39,771 bases of DNA from a bacterium (lineage in GTDB: Bacteria > Dependentiae > Babeliae > Babeliales > UASB340). The translations under genes and the position numbers were made by a program. Below, piece after piece: positions 23,762 through 32,036 of this stretch (position 1 is its first letter; the number at the start of each line of letters is the position of its first letter). The DNA lies in assembly GCA_030630075.1 (NCBI GenBank), contig DAOVNS010000001.1, positions 1-39,771 on the forward strand. The letters run 5' to 3'. The notes beneath the pieces are model-generated. The model saw nothing but the letters and a program-made list of their open reading frames with translations, searched no databases and was not told where the DNA came from.

Positions 23762-25546
23762 ATGGAATTAAAACGAATAAAAAAAACTATTGGATTATTT
23801 TTTGGTATTTTTTTGGCTATTAATTTTAATAGTTTTTGTTTTGGACAAAATAAGCCGTATGCAGCATCTATTTTTATTGATTATAGTGATGAAAATGATT
23901 TGAAAAAACATAGTGCAATTACTACAAATTTATCAGAAGTTTTTTATACGCAAGAATCTCCGATTATTATTTTTGGATCGCATTTATTAATTAATTTGGT
24001 ACAGGAAACAAAGTTTTTAAAGGTAAAGACACAATCTTCTTTGAAATATTTTATAGAAGTTAAAAATGCTTTACGTGATTTTGATAAAAATTGGATAATA
24101 ATTGAATTTCTGGATATTTATTCAAAGTATTTGATGATTCCTCGAAAACATATTGAGTATGTTTTTAATTTAGATCTCAGTAATTTGCAAAATCCACTAT
24201 TAACAGAATTAAAAAATCGCTGTGAGATTGGTAGCGTAATTAATAGCAATGGTGTTTTATGCAAAACGATATTAGATATATTTCGAGCTTGTGGTTTTGA
24301 ACTTAATAAAAAATTTAAATATCGATTTTTATCTTATTCAGATTTATTAAAAATAAAATTAAAAAAAGAAGTACCATATGATGATTTTTGTTTGGGTGTA
24401 GAGAGAACAATCGCAAACTTGTTTTTTGTTGCAAATGATCAGAATAAGTGGCATTTAGCTTTTTATGGTCATGGTTGGACGGGCTATAAAAATAATGGAG
24501 AAGAAAGTATTTCTGGTTTGCAGATAGAGTATTTTAAATCTTTATTTGAGAGAGTTTGTCGTAAAAAAGTAGAGATGGTTTATTTAGTTTCTTGTTATTT
24601 AGGTGGACCAAATCGAAAAAAAATAGAAGAAATAGCTTTAAATATGTTTCGAGAAGGTATGTGTCCATGCATTATAATTAAATCTCCAACAGATACTTCT
24701 TCATATTCTTATTCTCCCGCAGAAGCTTTTACAGAGGAGCTTTTAGATCAAGCAAAGAAAAAAGATTTGATTGTTTTTGAACCGAAATCTTCGATGACAA
24801 CTTTTGGTTTACATAAACGTTGTTCTGTGCCCAACTTGTTTTTTAGAAATAAGAATATAAAGGAATCTCTCTTTAAAATCGCTGTTTGTTTTATAACGTC
24901 AAAGGGAGATGATGGTTTATGCTTGGCGAATTGGCCATTAATTTTGGATCCTAGTCAGAAACTTGAATTTGTGCCTGTCGAAAATGAAGCTTATGTTTAT
25001 TTTGTTACAAAGGAAAAGGCAACGAATTTTAATCTCCAGACAAATGGACAAGAGATTGTTTTTTTAGATTCAGCGTTTGTGAAAAATATTAAATTTACAA
25101 AAAAAATTCCATATTTATTTTCTTTTCCGGCAGAATCATATGTTCATATTATTGAGAAAATTGATGCGAGTCGTTTTGAGCTTGATATAAAAGATTTTTT
25201 TAGAAAAATATTTATTAATGCAGGTATACAGGTTGCTTGTTCTAAAGAATTTTTAATCAAGGAACTGTTTTTAGGTAAAAATAAATATTTAAATATTTAT
25301 GTGAATCAATTTTATGAAGAAAATTCCAAGAAAAATATAACGGATATTATTTGGCGGGATGTTGCAAAAAACAAGATTTATTATAATCAATATGTTTATC
25401 AAGAAAAAGATGTAAAAAAAGGTAAGAAAACAGAAGAATGGATTGAAAACTTTAGCAAAGAGCTTTTGTCAAAAGATGTTGCTGAGTATGAAAAGATGGT
25501 TAATGAAACTGAGAAATATGTAAGAAATGGTTTTTATAATGTTTGA
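23762..25546 (+). CDS. Exported protein with caspase/CHAT-like His-Cys dyad
   Basis: The ATG at 23762 is chosen: AAAAGAGAG lies just upstream and the protein then begins with a proper signal peptide (MELKRIKKTIGLFFGIFLAI...FCFG), giving 594 residues. An upstream ATG at 23708 would bury it. The centre carries HLAFYGHGWTG with H237 and MVYLVSCYLGGPN with C278, 41 residues apart. Each follows a hydrophobic strand and the segments between are helical. This is the His-Gly / Ser-Cys arrangement of clan CD cysteine peptidases (caspase, CHAT, clostripain, gingipain). A region with SPTDTSSYSYSPAEAFTEELL follows, as in the substrate loop area. The N- and C-terminal thirds are not recognised. The stop overlaps the HEAT-repeat gene by 8 bases, so the two are probably made together. 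Protease activity is inferred, not shown. Confidence 0.62.
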   Translation: MELKRIKKTIGLFFGIFLAINFNSFCFGQNKPYAASIFIDYSDENDLKKHSAITTNLSEVFYTQESPIIIFGSHLLINLVQETKFLKVKTQSSLKYFIEVKNALRDFDKNWIIIEFLDIYSKYLMIPRKHIEYVFNLDLSNLQNPLLTELKNRCEIGSVINSNGVLCKTILDIFRACGFELNKKFKYRFLSYSDLLKIKLKKEVPYDDFCLGVERTIANLFFVANDQNKWHLAFYGHGWTGYKNNGEESISGLQIEYFKSLFERVCRKKVEMVYLVSCYLGGPNRKKIEEIALNMFREGMCPCIIIKSPTDTSSYSYSPAEAFTEELLDQAKKKDLIVFEPKSSMTTFGLHKRCSVPNLFFRNKNIKESLFKIAVCFITSKGDDGLCLANWPLILDPSQKLEFVPVENEAYVYFVTKEKATNFNLQTNGQEIVFLDSAFVKNIKFTKKIPYLFSFPAESYVHIIEKIDASRFELDIKDFFRKIFINAGIQVACSKEFLIKELFLGKNKYLNIYVNQFYEENSKKNITDIIWRDVAKNKIYYNQYVYQEKDVKKGKKTEEWIENFSKELLSKDVAEYEKMVNETEKYVRNGFYNV

Positions 25547-26855
25547 AAAATATGTATTTCGAGGTGCATTAATTTGTTGTTTTGGCTGTTTAATTTTTTT
25601 GAATTTATTTGCTGTTCAACAAAATTTTTCTATTGATGAAAAATGTAAGTTGCAACTAAAACAAAGTCTTGATTCAATCCATGATTATTACAAAACATAT
25701 AAACAACAAAGTTTAGATGAATTATGTAATTATGAATTTGATGATCCTTTGGTAATTAAAAAAAGCGTTAAAGATATTGATTATTGTTTATCTAATTCTT
25801 TTTTTACAAGCTTATGTAGTAAAAATGATTTTGTTAAAAAATACATTTGGCTAATTAGAAACAATGATCCAATACTAAAAGAGGCTGCGGCATATTATTA
25901 TTCTGTAGATTTGCCTGAAAAAAATGCTCTTACGTGGAAACTGGGATTTATTGATGAATACTTTTTTTTGTTAAAAGATAGAGATATAAATGTACGACGA
26001 GCTGCTTTTTATTCATTAAGTTGGATTGCTTTAAAAAACGACTTTCATCAAAAAATGGAAGATAAAATTTACAATCAAATCAATGTAGATGTTTCAGATT
26101 CATTTATTTTAGGATATAAAATTCTTTCTTTTGCGAAATATAAGGATAGAGTTCATTGGAGCAAGGTAAAAAAACATTACGAAGATCCTCATCGCTTTGT
26201 ACGACTGTGCGTTATTAAATCTTTGAGGGCATCAGTGAAAAACGAGATTTCAGCTGCATGGGCTTACGATCTTGCGCATGACTTGCAAAAAAGTTTGAAT
26301 GTAGAAAAATTAAAAGACTTTTGTGCTTTATGTTCTATTTTAAGATTTTCGCCCAAGTATAGCGACTGGGTTTTCATTTTAGCTTGGAATAACATTTATG
26401 GTGAAAATAAAAAAACTAAAATTTCTGGTCTTGAGAGTATTATCAATATATTAAAAGGTGATTCTGTTAAAATTGGAAATAAATTTTATACAGGGCTTCT
26501 TAATTTCAAAGACTCATTAGAAACTAAACGAAAAATATATAATATTGTTTTGACTAGTTTTGATTCTGATGATTCAGACCTGCGAGAAACAGCATTAAAT
26601 TTATGTGTGCAGTTTGCAAAAAATGCAGAAGGATATTTTGATTTGGGGGTTATTCAAGATTTAGCGATAAATGGTTTTGATGATTTTTGTATTAAAGTAA
26701 AAATTGCTGCTGTTAAAATATTTAATAATTTGGTTTATAAAAATTTTGATCTAAAAACAGCAGCAAATATTGCACAACTCGCTTTAAAGAACAAAGATGA
26801 AAGTGTTAAAAAAGCCGGTCGTGAGCTTTCTAATATTCTTAATTTAAAAAAATAA
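25539..26855 (+). CDS. Exported HEAT-repeat protein
   Basis: The 438-residue protein starts at the ATG at 25539 inside the end of the caspase-like gene; an alternative ATG lies at 25527. The N terminus is a signal peptide (FRGALICCFGCLIFLNLFAV). The rest is almost all paired helices with HEAT/armadillo character: DPILKEAAAYYYSVDL, DRDINVRRAAFYSLSWIAL, DPHRFVRLCVIKSLRASV, DSDLRETALNLCVQFA, FCIKVKIAAVKIFNNLV and NKDESVKKAGRELSNIL. Such solenoids bind other proteins. Its translational coupling to the caspase-like gene suggests a scaffold, inhibitor or target-recognition partner for it. It ends 4 bases from the convergent phosphatase gene. Confidence 0.7.
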   Translation: MFEKYVFRGALICCFGCLIFLNLFAVQQNFSIDEKCKLQLKQSLDSIHDYYKTYKQQSLDELCNYEFDDPLVIKKSVKDIDYCLSNSFFTSLCSKNDFVKKYIWLIRNNDPILKEAAAYYYSVDLPEKNALTWKLGFIDEYFFLLKDRDINVRRAAFYSLSWIALKNDFHQKMEDKIYNQINVDVSDSFILGYKILSFAKYKDRVHWSKVKKHYEDPHRFVRLCVIKSLRASVKNEISAAWAYDLAHDLQKSLNVEKLKDFCALCSILRFSPKYSDWVFILAWNNIYGENKKTKISGLESIINILKGDSVKIGNKFYTGLLNFKDSLETKRKIYNIVLTSFDSDDSDLRETALNLCVQFAKNAEGYFDLGVIQDLAINGFDDFCIKVKIAAVKIFNNLVYKNFDLKTAANIAQLALKNKDESVKKAGRELSNILNLKK

Positions 26856-26859
26856 GTTA

Positions 26860-28524
26860 TTAATTTACTCCAGGCAATAATACGTAATTTGATGCAGATG
26901 GTCTGGATATATTTAAAATGTGTGCCAAAGTTGATGCAAGCTGATAAATATAAACTTTTTCTGGAATAATTTTATTCTCGATTTCACCTTGTTGATATAA
27001 AATCAAAGGAACATGAGTGTCGTATTCATAAGGTGTTCTGTGCGAGGTTCCTGTTTTATAATTTGTTAAAACGCAATATGGTTCTGGTTGGCATATAATA
27101 TCGCCTGTTCTTCCTGGATATCTTGAAACTTTAAATAAATAATCGATCTGATTTTCTTTAATATCCAAATAATCTAATTCTTTATTTGTCCAAACATTTT
27201 TAATTCCTGGTTGTTTAATTAAAAAAGATTTTAAATTTTTAAAAATCTCGTTTAATGTTTTATCCGTTAATGTTGCCAGTTTTTTCTTATCAAGAAATAA
27301 ATATATTTTTTTAAAGTCGATAATAAAATCGGAGATTCCATATTTTTCTTCAACTATTTTGTTCATTTCTTTGATTAGTGGTTTTATAAAAACACGGATG
27401 GATTTTTTGTATCCTTGTGCCTGCATTATTTCTGGAATTGGTGCAATTCCATGATCTGCGGTTAGAGCAAATAATACATTTTTGGCGCCATATTTTTGTT
27501 GTACTTTATCTATAAAATTACCGATTTGTTTATCGATGTGATAAATCATATCAACAACTTCTAAACTTTCTGGTCCGTAGCGGTGTGCAAGTTTATCAAG
27601 AGGACTTAAAGATACGCCCAACAAAAACTTGTCGGTTGAGTTTGGTGAAAGATTTGCATCTAAACATTTTTTTGCAACATCAAGTATAAGTTGGTTACAT
27701 GCAGGTGTTTTTATATAAAAATCAAATGGTTCTTTTTGGGTGAAATTAATTTTTTGAGGTGTATCAATTAAACTAAATTTATATTTTGAAGCGCTATAAT
27801 CTCTAATTGATTTAAAATTGTAAGCAGGACTATCTTTTGGATAACAAAGAGACCATGAAGTTTTTTTTAATTGATCTAACTTTTCATTTTTATTAAATGA
27901 CTTTAGCCATTCAGGAATTTCTTCAACATAAGCTTTGCTCGATGTAAAACCAGCAGATTGTTGATCAAACCAAAATGCTTTTCCTAATTGTCCCGCAAGA
28001 GGAAGAGTGGCATATGGTTTTAGCGAAAAAGCATATGCGTGATGTTTTTCAAACGGTTGAGATTTTAACATGAATTGATCTGCAATTGTATCAACCATGA
28101 GATTTTTTGGCGATATTCCATAATCATAAAAACCGTTTTTAGAAAAAACAGCAGATGTTTTTGGATCATCTTTTACAATGTCTACGTTATTTCCGTCTTC
28201 ATCAAACCAACCTCCCAAAACATAACCATGTGTGTTTGGCAGTGTTCCCGTTGCAATTGTTGCATGACCAGCAGGCGTTGCAGGTGCTGCATTTTTATAA
28301 TTTGCGTTTGTATAAAACATCCCTTTTTCGGTTAATGTTTTTAGGCCGTATTTAAAATATTTTTGTAATTTTGGAATGTGATGATATGCAAATTGATCAA
28401 CTACAAGAATTACGGTTAACTTTGGAGTTTCTTTAGATTTTTGTTGTTTCCATGGAAATGAGCATCCAGAGAAAAGTGAAAGTATTAATAATGCATTTAA
28501 AATTTTGAAATGAAAAAATTTCAT
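26860..28524 (-). CDS. Lipoprotein alkaline phosphatase/phosphodiesterase (PafA-like)
   Basis: This 554-residue member of the alkaline phosphatase superfamily is anchored by a lipobox (LSLFSGC, C21). Metal and catalytic residues appear in order: D43 in LVVDQFAYHH, T83 as nucleophile in PATPAGHATIATG, Asp and His in SLSPLDKLAHRYG, Asp-His in LTADHGIAP, and His in GTSHRTPYEYD. The order, and the spacing of D43 to T83, fit PafA-type periplasmic phosphatases that act on phosphate monoesters. Nucleotide pyrophosphatase/phosphodiesterases are the alternative. In the periplasm it could scavenge phosphate from host metabolites. A TATAAT box (28579-28584, minus) lies 55 bases before the start, and AAAGGGAGCAAAGGAT gives a good ribosome binding site. 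Confidence 0.85.
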   Translation of the reverse strand: MKFFHFKILNALLILSLFSGCSFPWKQQKSKETPKLTVILVVDQFAYHHIPKLQKYFKYGLKTLTEKGMFYTNANYKNAAPATPAGHATIATGTLPNTHGYVLGGWFDEDGNNVDIVKDDPKTSAVFSKNGFYDYGISPKNLMVDTIADQFMLKSQPFEKHHAYAFSLKPYATLPLAGQLGKAFWFDQQSAGFTSSKAYVEEIPEWLKSFNKNEKLDQLKKTSWSLCYPKDSPAYNFKSIRDYSASKYKFSLIDTPQKINFTQKEPFDFYIKTPACNQLILDVAKKCLDANLSPNSTDKFLLGVSLSPLDKLAHRYGPESLEVVDMIYHIDKQIGNFIDKVQQKYGAKNVLFALTADHGIAPIPEIMQAQGYKKSIRVFIKPLIKEMNKIVEEKYGISDFIIDFKKIYLFLDKKKLATLTDKTLNEIFKNLKSFLIKQPGIKNVWTNKELDYLDIKENQIDYLFKVSRYPGRTGDIICQPEPYCVLTNYKTGTSHRTPYEYDTHVPLILYQQGEIENKIIPEKVYIYQLASTLAHILNISRPSASNYVLLPGVN

Positions 28525-28637
28525 ATCCTTTGCTCCCTTTATATGAATATTTTTGTCCCTCCAATTGATTTTCTTTCTATTATATTATCAATGTATGAAG
28601 GTAAATATAAAGAAAATTGATTTTTTGATATAAATTA

Positions 28638-28664
28638 GGCCCAGAGCATATAATACGCTGGGCC
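28638..28664 (-). terminator. GGCCCAG hairpin after the ankyrin gene
   Basis: GGCCCAG and CTGGGCC form a 7-bp GC-rich stem around a 13-base AT loop, 25 bases after the stop of the ankyrin gene on the minus strand. Only TAATTT follows, so the U tract is weak. It most likely ends the long rpsB-to-ankyrin transcript before the phosphatase promoter. Confidence 0.5.
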
Positions 28665-28688
28665 GAGAGCTGAATCAGAGGTAATTTT

Positions 28689-29426
28689 TTAAGGGTTATG
28701 GGGGAAATGATTTGCGCCATTGAATGAAAGAGTAAGGGCGGTTTTTATTTCAAAATATTTTAGAGCTTTTTGAAGAGGGGTTGCTCCATAATTATCTTTG
28801 GAATCAATTTCGATTCCATTTATTTTTGTTAAAAGAGTAACGGATTCATTTTTGCCATTTTGCGCTGCAATTTGTAACAAGCTTTGTTTATACCAATCTT
28901 TTAAATTTGGATCAATACCTATTTGAAGCAAAAATGCAAGACAGAAGTATGTATTTCTTTTTGCAGCAAAAAAAGCTGCATTTTGTAAAATTTCTAGATT
29001 CTCTAAAGAAGAATTTATAAATTCTTTTATTAAATTATATTGTTTTTCACAAAAAGTTGGATTATTTTGTTGCATTTTTTTAATTAGAAAGAATGCTTCT
29101 ATTCCAGAAACAAGAGCATCAGACTTTTTATTTAGCTTTTTTCTTAAAATGTTTTCATCTGTATTTAAGTCGAGCGAGTCAAACATTGGAGTTATTGGGT
29201 TTAATGTAAGAAAAGACAACGAATGACCAATAAGTTCATTTATATCTTGTTCTGAATAATTATATTTTCTATCTTTTTTTTCTAATCTAAATTCTTTTAA
29301 CGTTTTTTCTACAAAAGTAATTGTTTTATCTACTTTTTGTTCAATGTCATTTGCTTCCATTGTATTTGTATTAATAACAAAAAAACAAGAACTAAATAGA
29401 GATAAAAAAAGTGTTTTATAGATCAT
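28689..29426 (-). CDS. Exported ankyrin-repeat protein
   Basis: The start at ATG 29426 gives 245 residues beginning with a signal peptide (MIYKTLFLSLFSSCFFVINT). ATGs at 29453 and 29480 lie inside hpf and would lengthen the n-region. The C-terminal half has ankyrin repeats: LQNAAFFAAKRNTYFCLAFLLQIGIDPN, then LLQIAAQNGKNESVTLLTKINGIEID, then GATPLQKALKYFEIKTALTL. The N-terminal half is helical and unassigned. Ankyrin proteins with export signals are common in intracellular bacteria, where some act on host proteins. It starts 8 bases after hpf, so it is probably read from the same transcript, and it is followed by a GC-rich hairpin. Confidence 0.75.
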   Translation of the reverse strand: MIYKTLFLSLFSSCFFVINTNTMEANDIEQKVDKTITFVEKTLKEFRLEKKDRKYNYSEQDINELIGHSLSFLTLNPITPMFDSLDLNTDENILRKKLNKKSDALVSGIEAFFLIKKMQQNNPTFCEKQYNLIKEFINSSLENLEILQNAAFFAAKRNTYFCLAFLLQIGIDPNLKDWYKQSLLQIAAQNGKNESVTLLTKINGIEIDSKDNYGATPLQKALKYFEIKTALTLSFNGANHFPHNP

Positions 29427-29433
29427 GCTTGTT

Positions 29434-29796
29434 TTATAAATTGTATTTATCATCGTCAAATTTATTTTTTTCGGTTTCAACTTTTTGTCTTTTATCTTGA
29501 AGCTTTTGCTTGTCTTTTTTTAGAAGTGTTACCATTTTATCAATTACGCTATCAATAACAACATACATATCAACGCCTTCATCATGTGCGCAAAGATTAA
29601 ATTGTGGTGTTTTTAATATAAGTTCAACTTTGTGATGCGGATGTTGTGGATGTGAATTTAAAAAGAATTCAACATATTTAGGAGTTGCCCATACTGGATC
29701 TTTTATGAGTTCTTCTATTCGATTTAGTTTTTCGTTGATGTGTTCTTTCATTGGTTCGGAGTGATCCATCTCATGAAAAGTGATTTTTCTATCCAT
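29434..29796 (-). CDS. hpf: Ribosome hibernation-promoting factor (HPF/RaiA family)
   Basis: This 120-residue protein of the sigma-54 modulation/HPF family binds the 30S decoding region and stops translation under starvation. The beta-alpha-beta-beta-beta-alpha fold is visible: KITFHEMDHSEPMKEHINEKLNRIEELI, then VEFFLNSHPQHPHHKVELILKTPQFNLCAHDEGVDMYVVIDSVIDKMVTLL. The second ATG (29796) is chosen over that at 29802 because AAGG then sits 6 bases away instead of touching the start codon. It is of the short type without the long C-terminal dimerisation domain. It lies 73 bases after lptB. In proteobacteria rpoN separates lptB and hpf, but here rpoN is absent. Confidence 0.85.
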   Translation of the reverse strand: MDRKITFHEMDHSEPMKEHINEKLNRIEELIKDPVWATPKYVEFFLNSHPQHPHHKVELILKTPQFNLCAHDEGVDMYVVIDSVIDKMVTLLKKDKQKLQDKRQKVETEKNKFDDDKYNL

Positions 29797-29869
29797 TATC
29801 ATCCTTTTTTTAAATGTAAAAAAAATAATTTTCCATCTGATTTTTGTAAATTATATCATTTAATAAGAA

Positions 29870-30667
29870 TTAGATGAATTTTTTAGAGATTTCTGAATAG
29901 AATTGGTTTCCAAGATACATTTCTTTGGTGTAATCGTGATTTATAATCTCTTTTACTCCACCAGATGTAACAACTTGGCCGCCTATAACAACATAGATTT
30001 TTTTTGCAATTGACAGTAACTGATCAACATTGTGATCTGAAATCAATACAGCAATGTTATTTTTTTCTGCCATATCTGTAAAAATTTTTTTTAATTCGTA
30101 AATTGATTTTGGATCAACTCCTGCAAATGGTTCATCAAGCATAATTCCTTTTGGATGCATTAAAATAGAACGAACAACTTCAAGTTTTCTTTTTTGTCCC
30201 CCAGAAAGATGTCCTGCTAATTGTTTTTTGCTTGAAGTTAAATCTGTTTTTTGTAGCCATCGATCCATTTCTTCTTCGAAAAACTTCCATCGTTCTTTTT
30301 TGCATTTGGATTTTTGTTTCCAATAATCATGGTATTCGTAAACGAGTTTTAAGTTATCAAAAACTGTCATGTCCCGAAACAAGGATGTTTGTTGCGGTAA
30401 ATATAATAAACCGCTTTCAACTCTTTTATAAATTGGCCAGTTATTAATAATTTGATCTTCTAGAATAATATTATTTAAACCTAAATCTGAATCATGTTTT
30501 GGTGTTGGAAGTAGTCCAATTATTGTTCTTAATAAAGTTGTTTTTCCTGCACCGTTTGGTCCTAGTAATGCAACAACTTCACCTTTATTAAGTTCAATGG
30601 AAATAGAATTTAAAATTTGTTTGCTTCCAAAAGATTTGCTTAATTTCTTTACGTTAAGAAATGGCAT
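29870..30667 (-). CDS. lptB: LPS export ABC transporter ATP-binding protein
   Basis: This 265-residue ATPase powers LptFG to extract lipopolysaccharide from the inner membrane and push it along the Lpt bridge. The Walker A is GPNGAGKTT (36-44). The Q-loop region is LYLPQQTSLFRDMTVFDNL (LptB-like, with FRDMTV close to the canonical FRRLSV). The signature is LSGGQKRKLEVVRS, the Walker B is GIMLDEPFAGVDP, and the switch histidine is in LISDHNVDQLL. It has a short insertion around residues 55-75 compared with E. coli LptB (241 residues). It lies 2 bases after der and 73 bases before hpf on the same strand. A branched-chain amino-acid ATPase is the main alternative, but the context favours LptB. 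Confidence 0.87.
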   Translation of the reverse strand: MPFLNVKKLSKSFGSKQILNSISIELNKGEVVALLGPNGAGKTTLLRTIIGLLPTPKHDSDLGLNNIILEDQIINNWPIYKRVESGLLYLPQQTSLFRDMTVFDNLKLVYEYHDYWKQKSKCKKERWKFFEEEMDRWLQKTDLTSSKKQLAGHLSGGQKRKLEVVRSILMHPKGIMLDEPFAGVDPKSIYELKKIFTDMAEKNNIAVLISDHNVDQLLSIAKKIYVVIGGQVVTSGGVKEIINHDYTKEMYLGNQFYSEISKKFI

Positions 30668-30669
30668 TG

Positions 30670-32004
30670 TTACTTTTTTTTCTTAATTTCAAATTTAATT
30701 GGACAACCTTTAAGATCGTAGTTTCGTCTTATTAAGTTTTCGATAAAACCTAATTGAGACTCACCCAACCATTGAGGATAATTTGTAAAAATTAAAAATG
30801 TCGGAATTTTTGCATCATCGATTGGAATAAACTTGGTGATTCTGATTAAGTTTGTTTTGTGATACATAGGTTTTCTGTCTATGTGTTCCTTAATCAGTTC
30901 TGTTACTTCTGCTCGATCGAACTTTTGTTGAAGTCTTGCTTGTAACTTTTCTAGCTCGTGATAAATTTTATGAACATTTTTTTTGCTTTTGCATGATGTC
31001 CAAAGAATTGGAATCTTTTTTAAAATGAATTTGTACTGTTCTATACTGTACTCAAGTTCTGCTCTGTCTTCTGGTGTTAGAAGGTCTGTTTTGTTGAAAA
31101 TTAAAATTAAACTTTTCTTTTTTTCAACTGCATAGAACATTAATTTTAATTCTTGATCACTTAATGCTAATTCTGATGCATCAACAACTAAAAAAATAAC
31201 ATCTGCTTGTCGTACGGAACTCAGAGAGCTTTTGATCATCAAAGATTCGATATCTTCTTTAATTTTGCTTTGTCTTCTAACTCCTGCAGTGTCTGTAAGT
31301 TGAATTACATCTTGAGAAAAATTGAAGTTTTCTGTAATGGACTCCCGTGTTGTTCCTGCCTCTGCATAAACAATAGATCGTTCTTTTTTTAATAAAAGAT
31401 TCATCAACGAGGATTTACCAACATTTGGTTTTCCTAATATTACTATTTTAAGTGCAGGTGTTTTTTCTTCTTCTTCAACTTCTTTTGGATCAGGAATTGT
31501 GTTTATTATTTTATCAAGAAGGTCGACCATTCCTTTACCGTGAATTGCAGATGTTGGAATGATGTCTTTTATTCCTAATTTATAAAAATCTGGCGTATTT
31601 TCTTCTAATGCTTTGATGTTATCTGATTTGTTTAGTAATAAAGCGAGAGGCTTTTTAGTTTTATGAATGATTTTAGCAACTTGCAGGTCTTCATCCGTCA
31701 AACCGTTTTTACCGTCACATACTAAAAATATAAGTGCTGCTTCATTGAATAACTTTAAAACCTTGTCTTGTACTTTTTGAGTAATAGCATTTGCTTGTTT
31801 TTTAAAAGATACTCCGCCGGTATCAATTAAATTAAATTTTTTATCACCCCAAGTGATTATTTCTTCAAGGTGATCTCTGGTTACGCCTTCTTGGTCGAGA
31901 ACAATGCTTTTAACACTAGATGTTAATCGATTAAAGAGGGTAGATTTTCCTACATTGGTTCTGCCAACAAGCAAAACTTTAGGATATTGCAGCTTTTTAC
32001 TCAT
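30670..32004 (-). CDS. der: Ribosome-assembly GTPase Der (EngA)
   Basis: The 444-residue double GTPase needed for 50S subunit assembly has two G domains in tandem. The first has GRTNVGKSTLFNRL (13-26), DTGG and NKSD. The second has GKPNVGKSSLMNLL, DTAGVRR and NKTD. A KH-like C-terminal domain follows (from about residue 350), with PMYHKTNLIRITKFIPIDDAKIPTFLIF and IENLIRRNYDLKGCPIKFEIKKKK. Both P-loops are intact, and the length is normal (about 440-490). It lies between dnaX (32-base gap) and lptB (2-base gap) on the same strand. Confidence 0.95.
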   Translation of the reverse strand: MSKKLQYPKVLLVGRTNVGKSTLFNRLTSSVKSIVLDQEGVTRDHLEEIITWGDKKFNLIDTGGVSFKKQANAITQKVQDKVLKLFNEAALIFLVCDGKNGLTDEDLQVAKIIHKTKKPLALLLNKSDNIKALEENTPDFYKLGIKDIIPTSAIHGKGMVDLLDKIINTIPDPKEVEEEEKTPALKIVILGKPNVGKSSLMNLLLKKERSIVYAEAGTTRESITENFNFSQDVIQLTDTAGVRRQSKIKEDIESLMIKSSLSSVRQADVIFLVVDASELALSDQELKLMFYAVEKKKSLILIFNKTDLLTPEDRAELEYSIEQYKFILKKIPILWTSCKSKKNVHKIYHELEKLQARLQQKFDRAEVTELIKEHIDRKPMYHKTNLIRITKFIPIDDAKIPTFLIFTNYPQWLGESQLGFIENLIRRNYDLKGCPIKFEIKKKK

Positions 32005-32036
32005 AATTCGGGTACTTCTTCAGAATTTTTTAGTTG

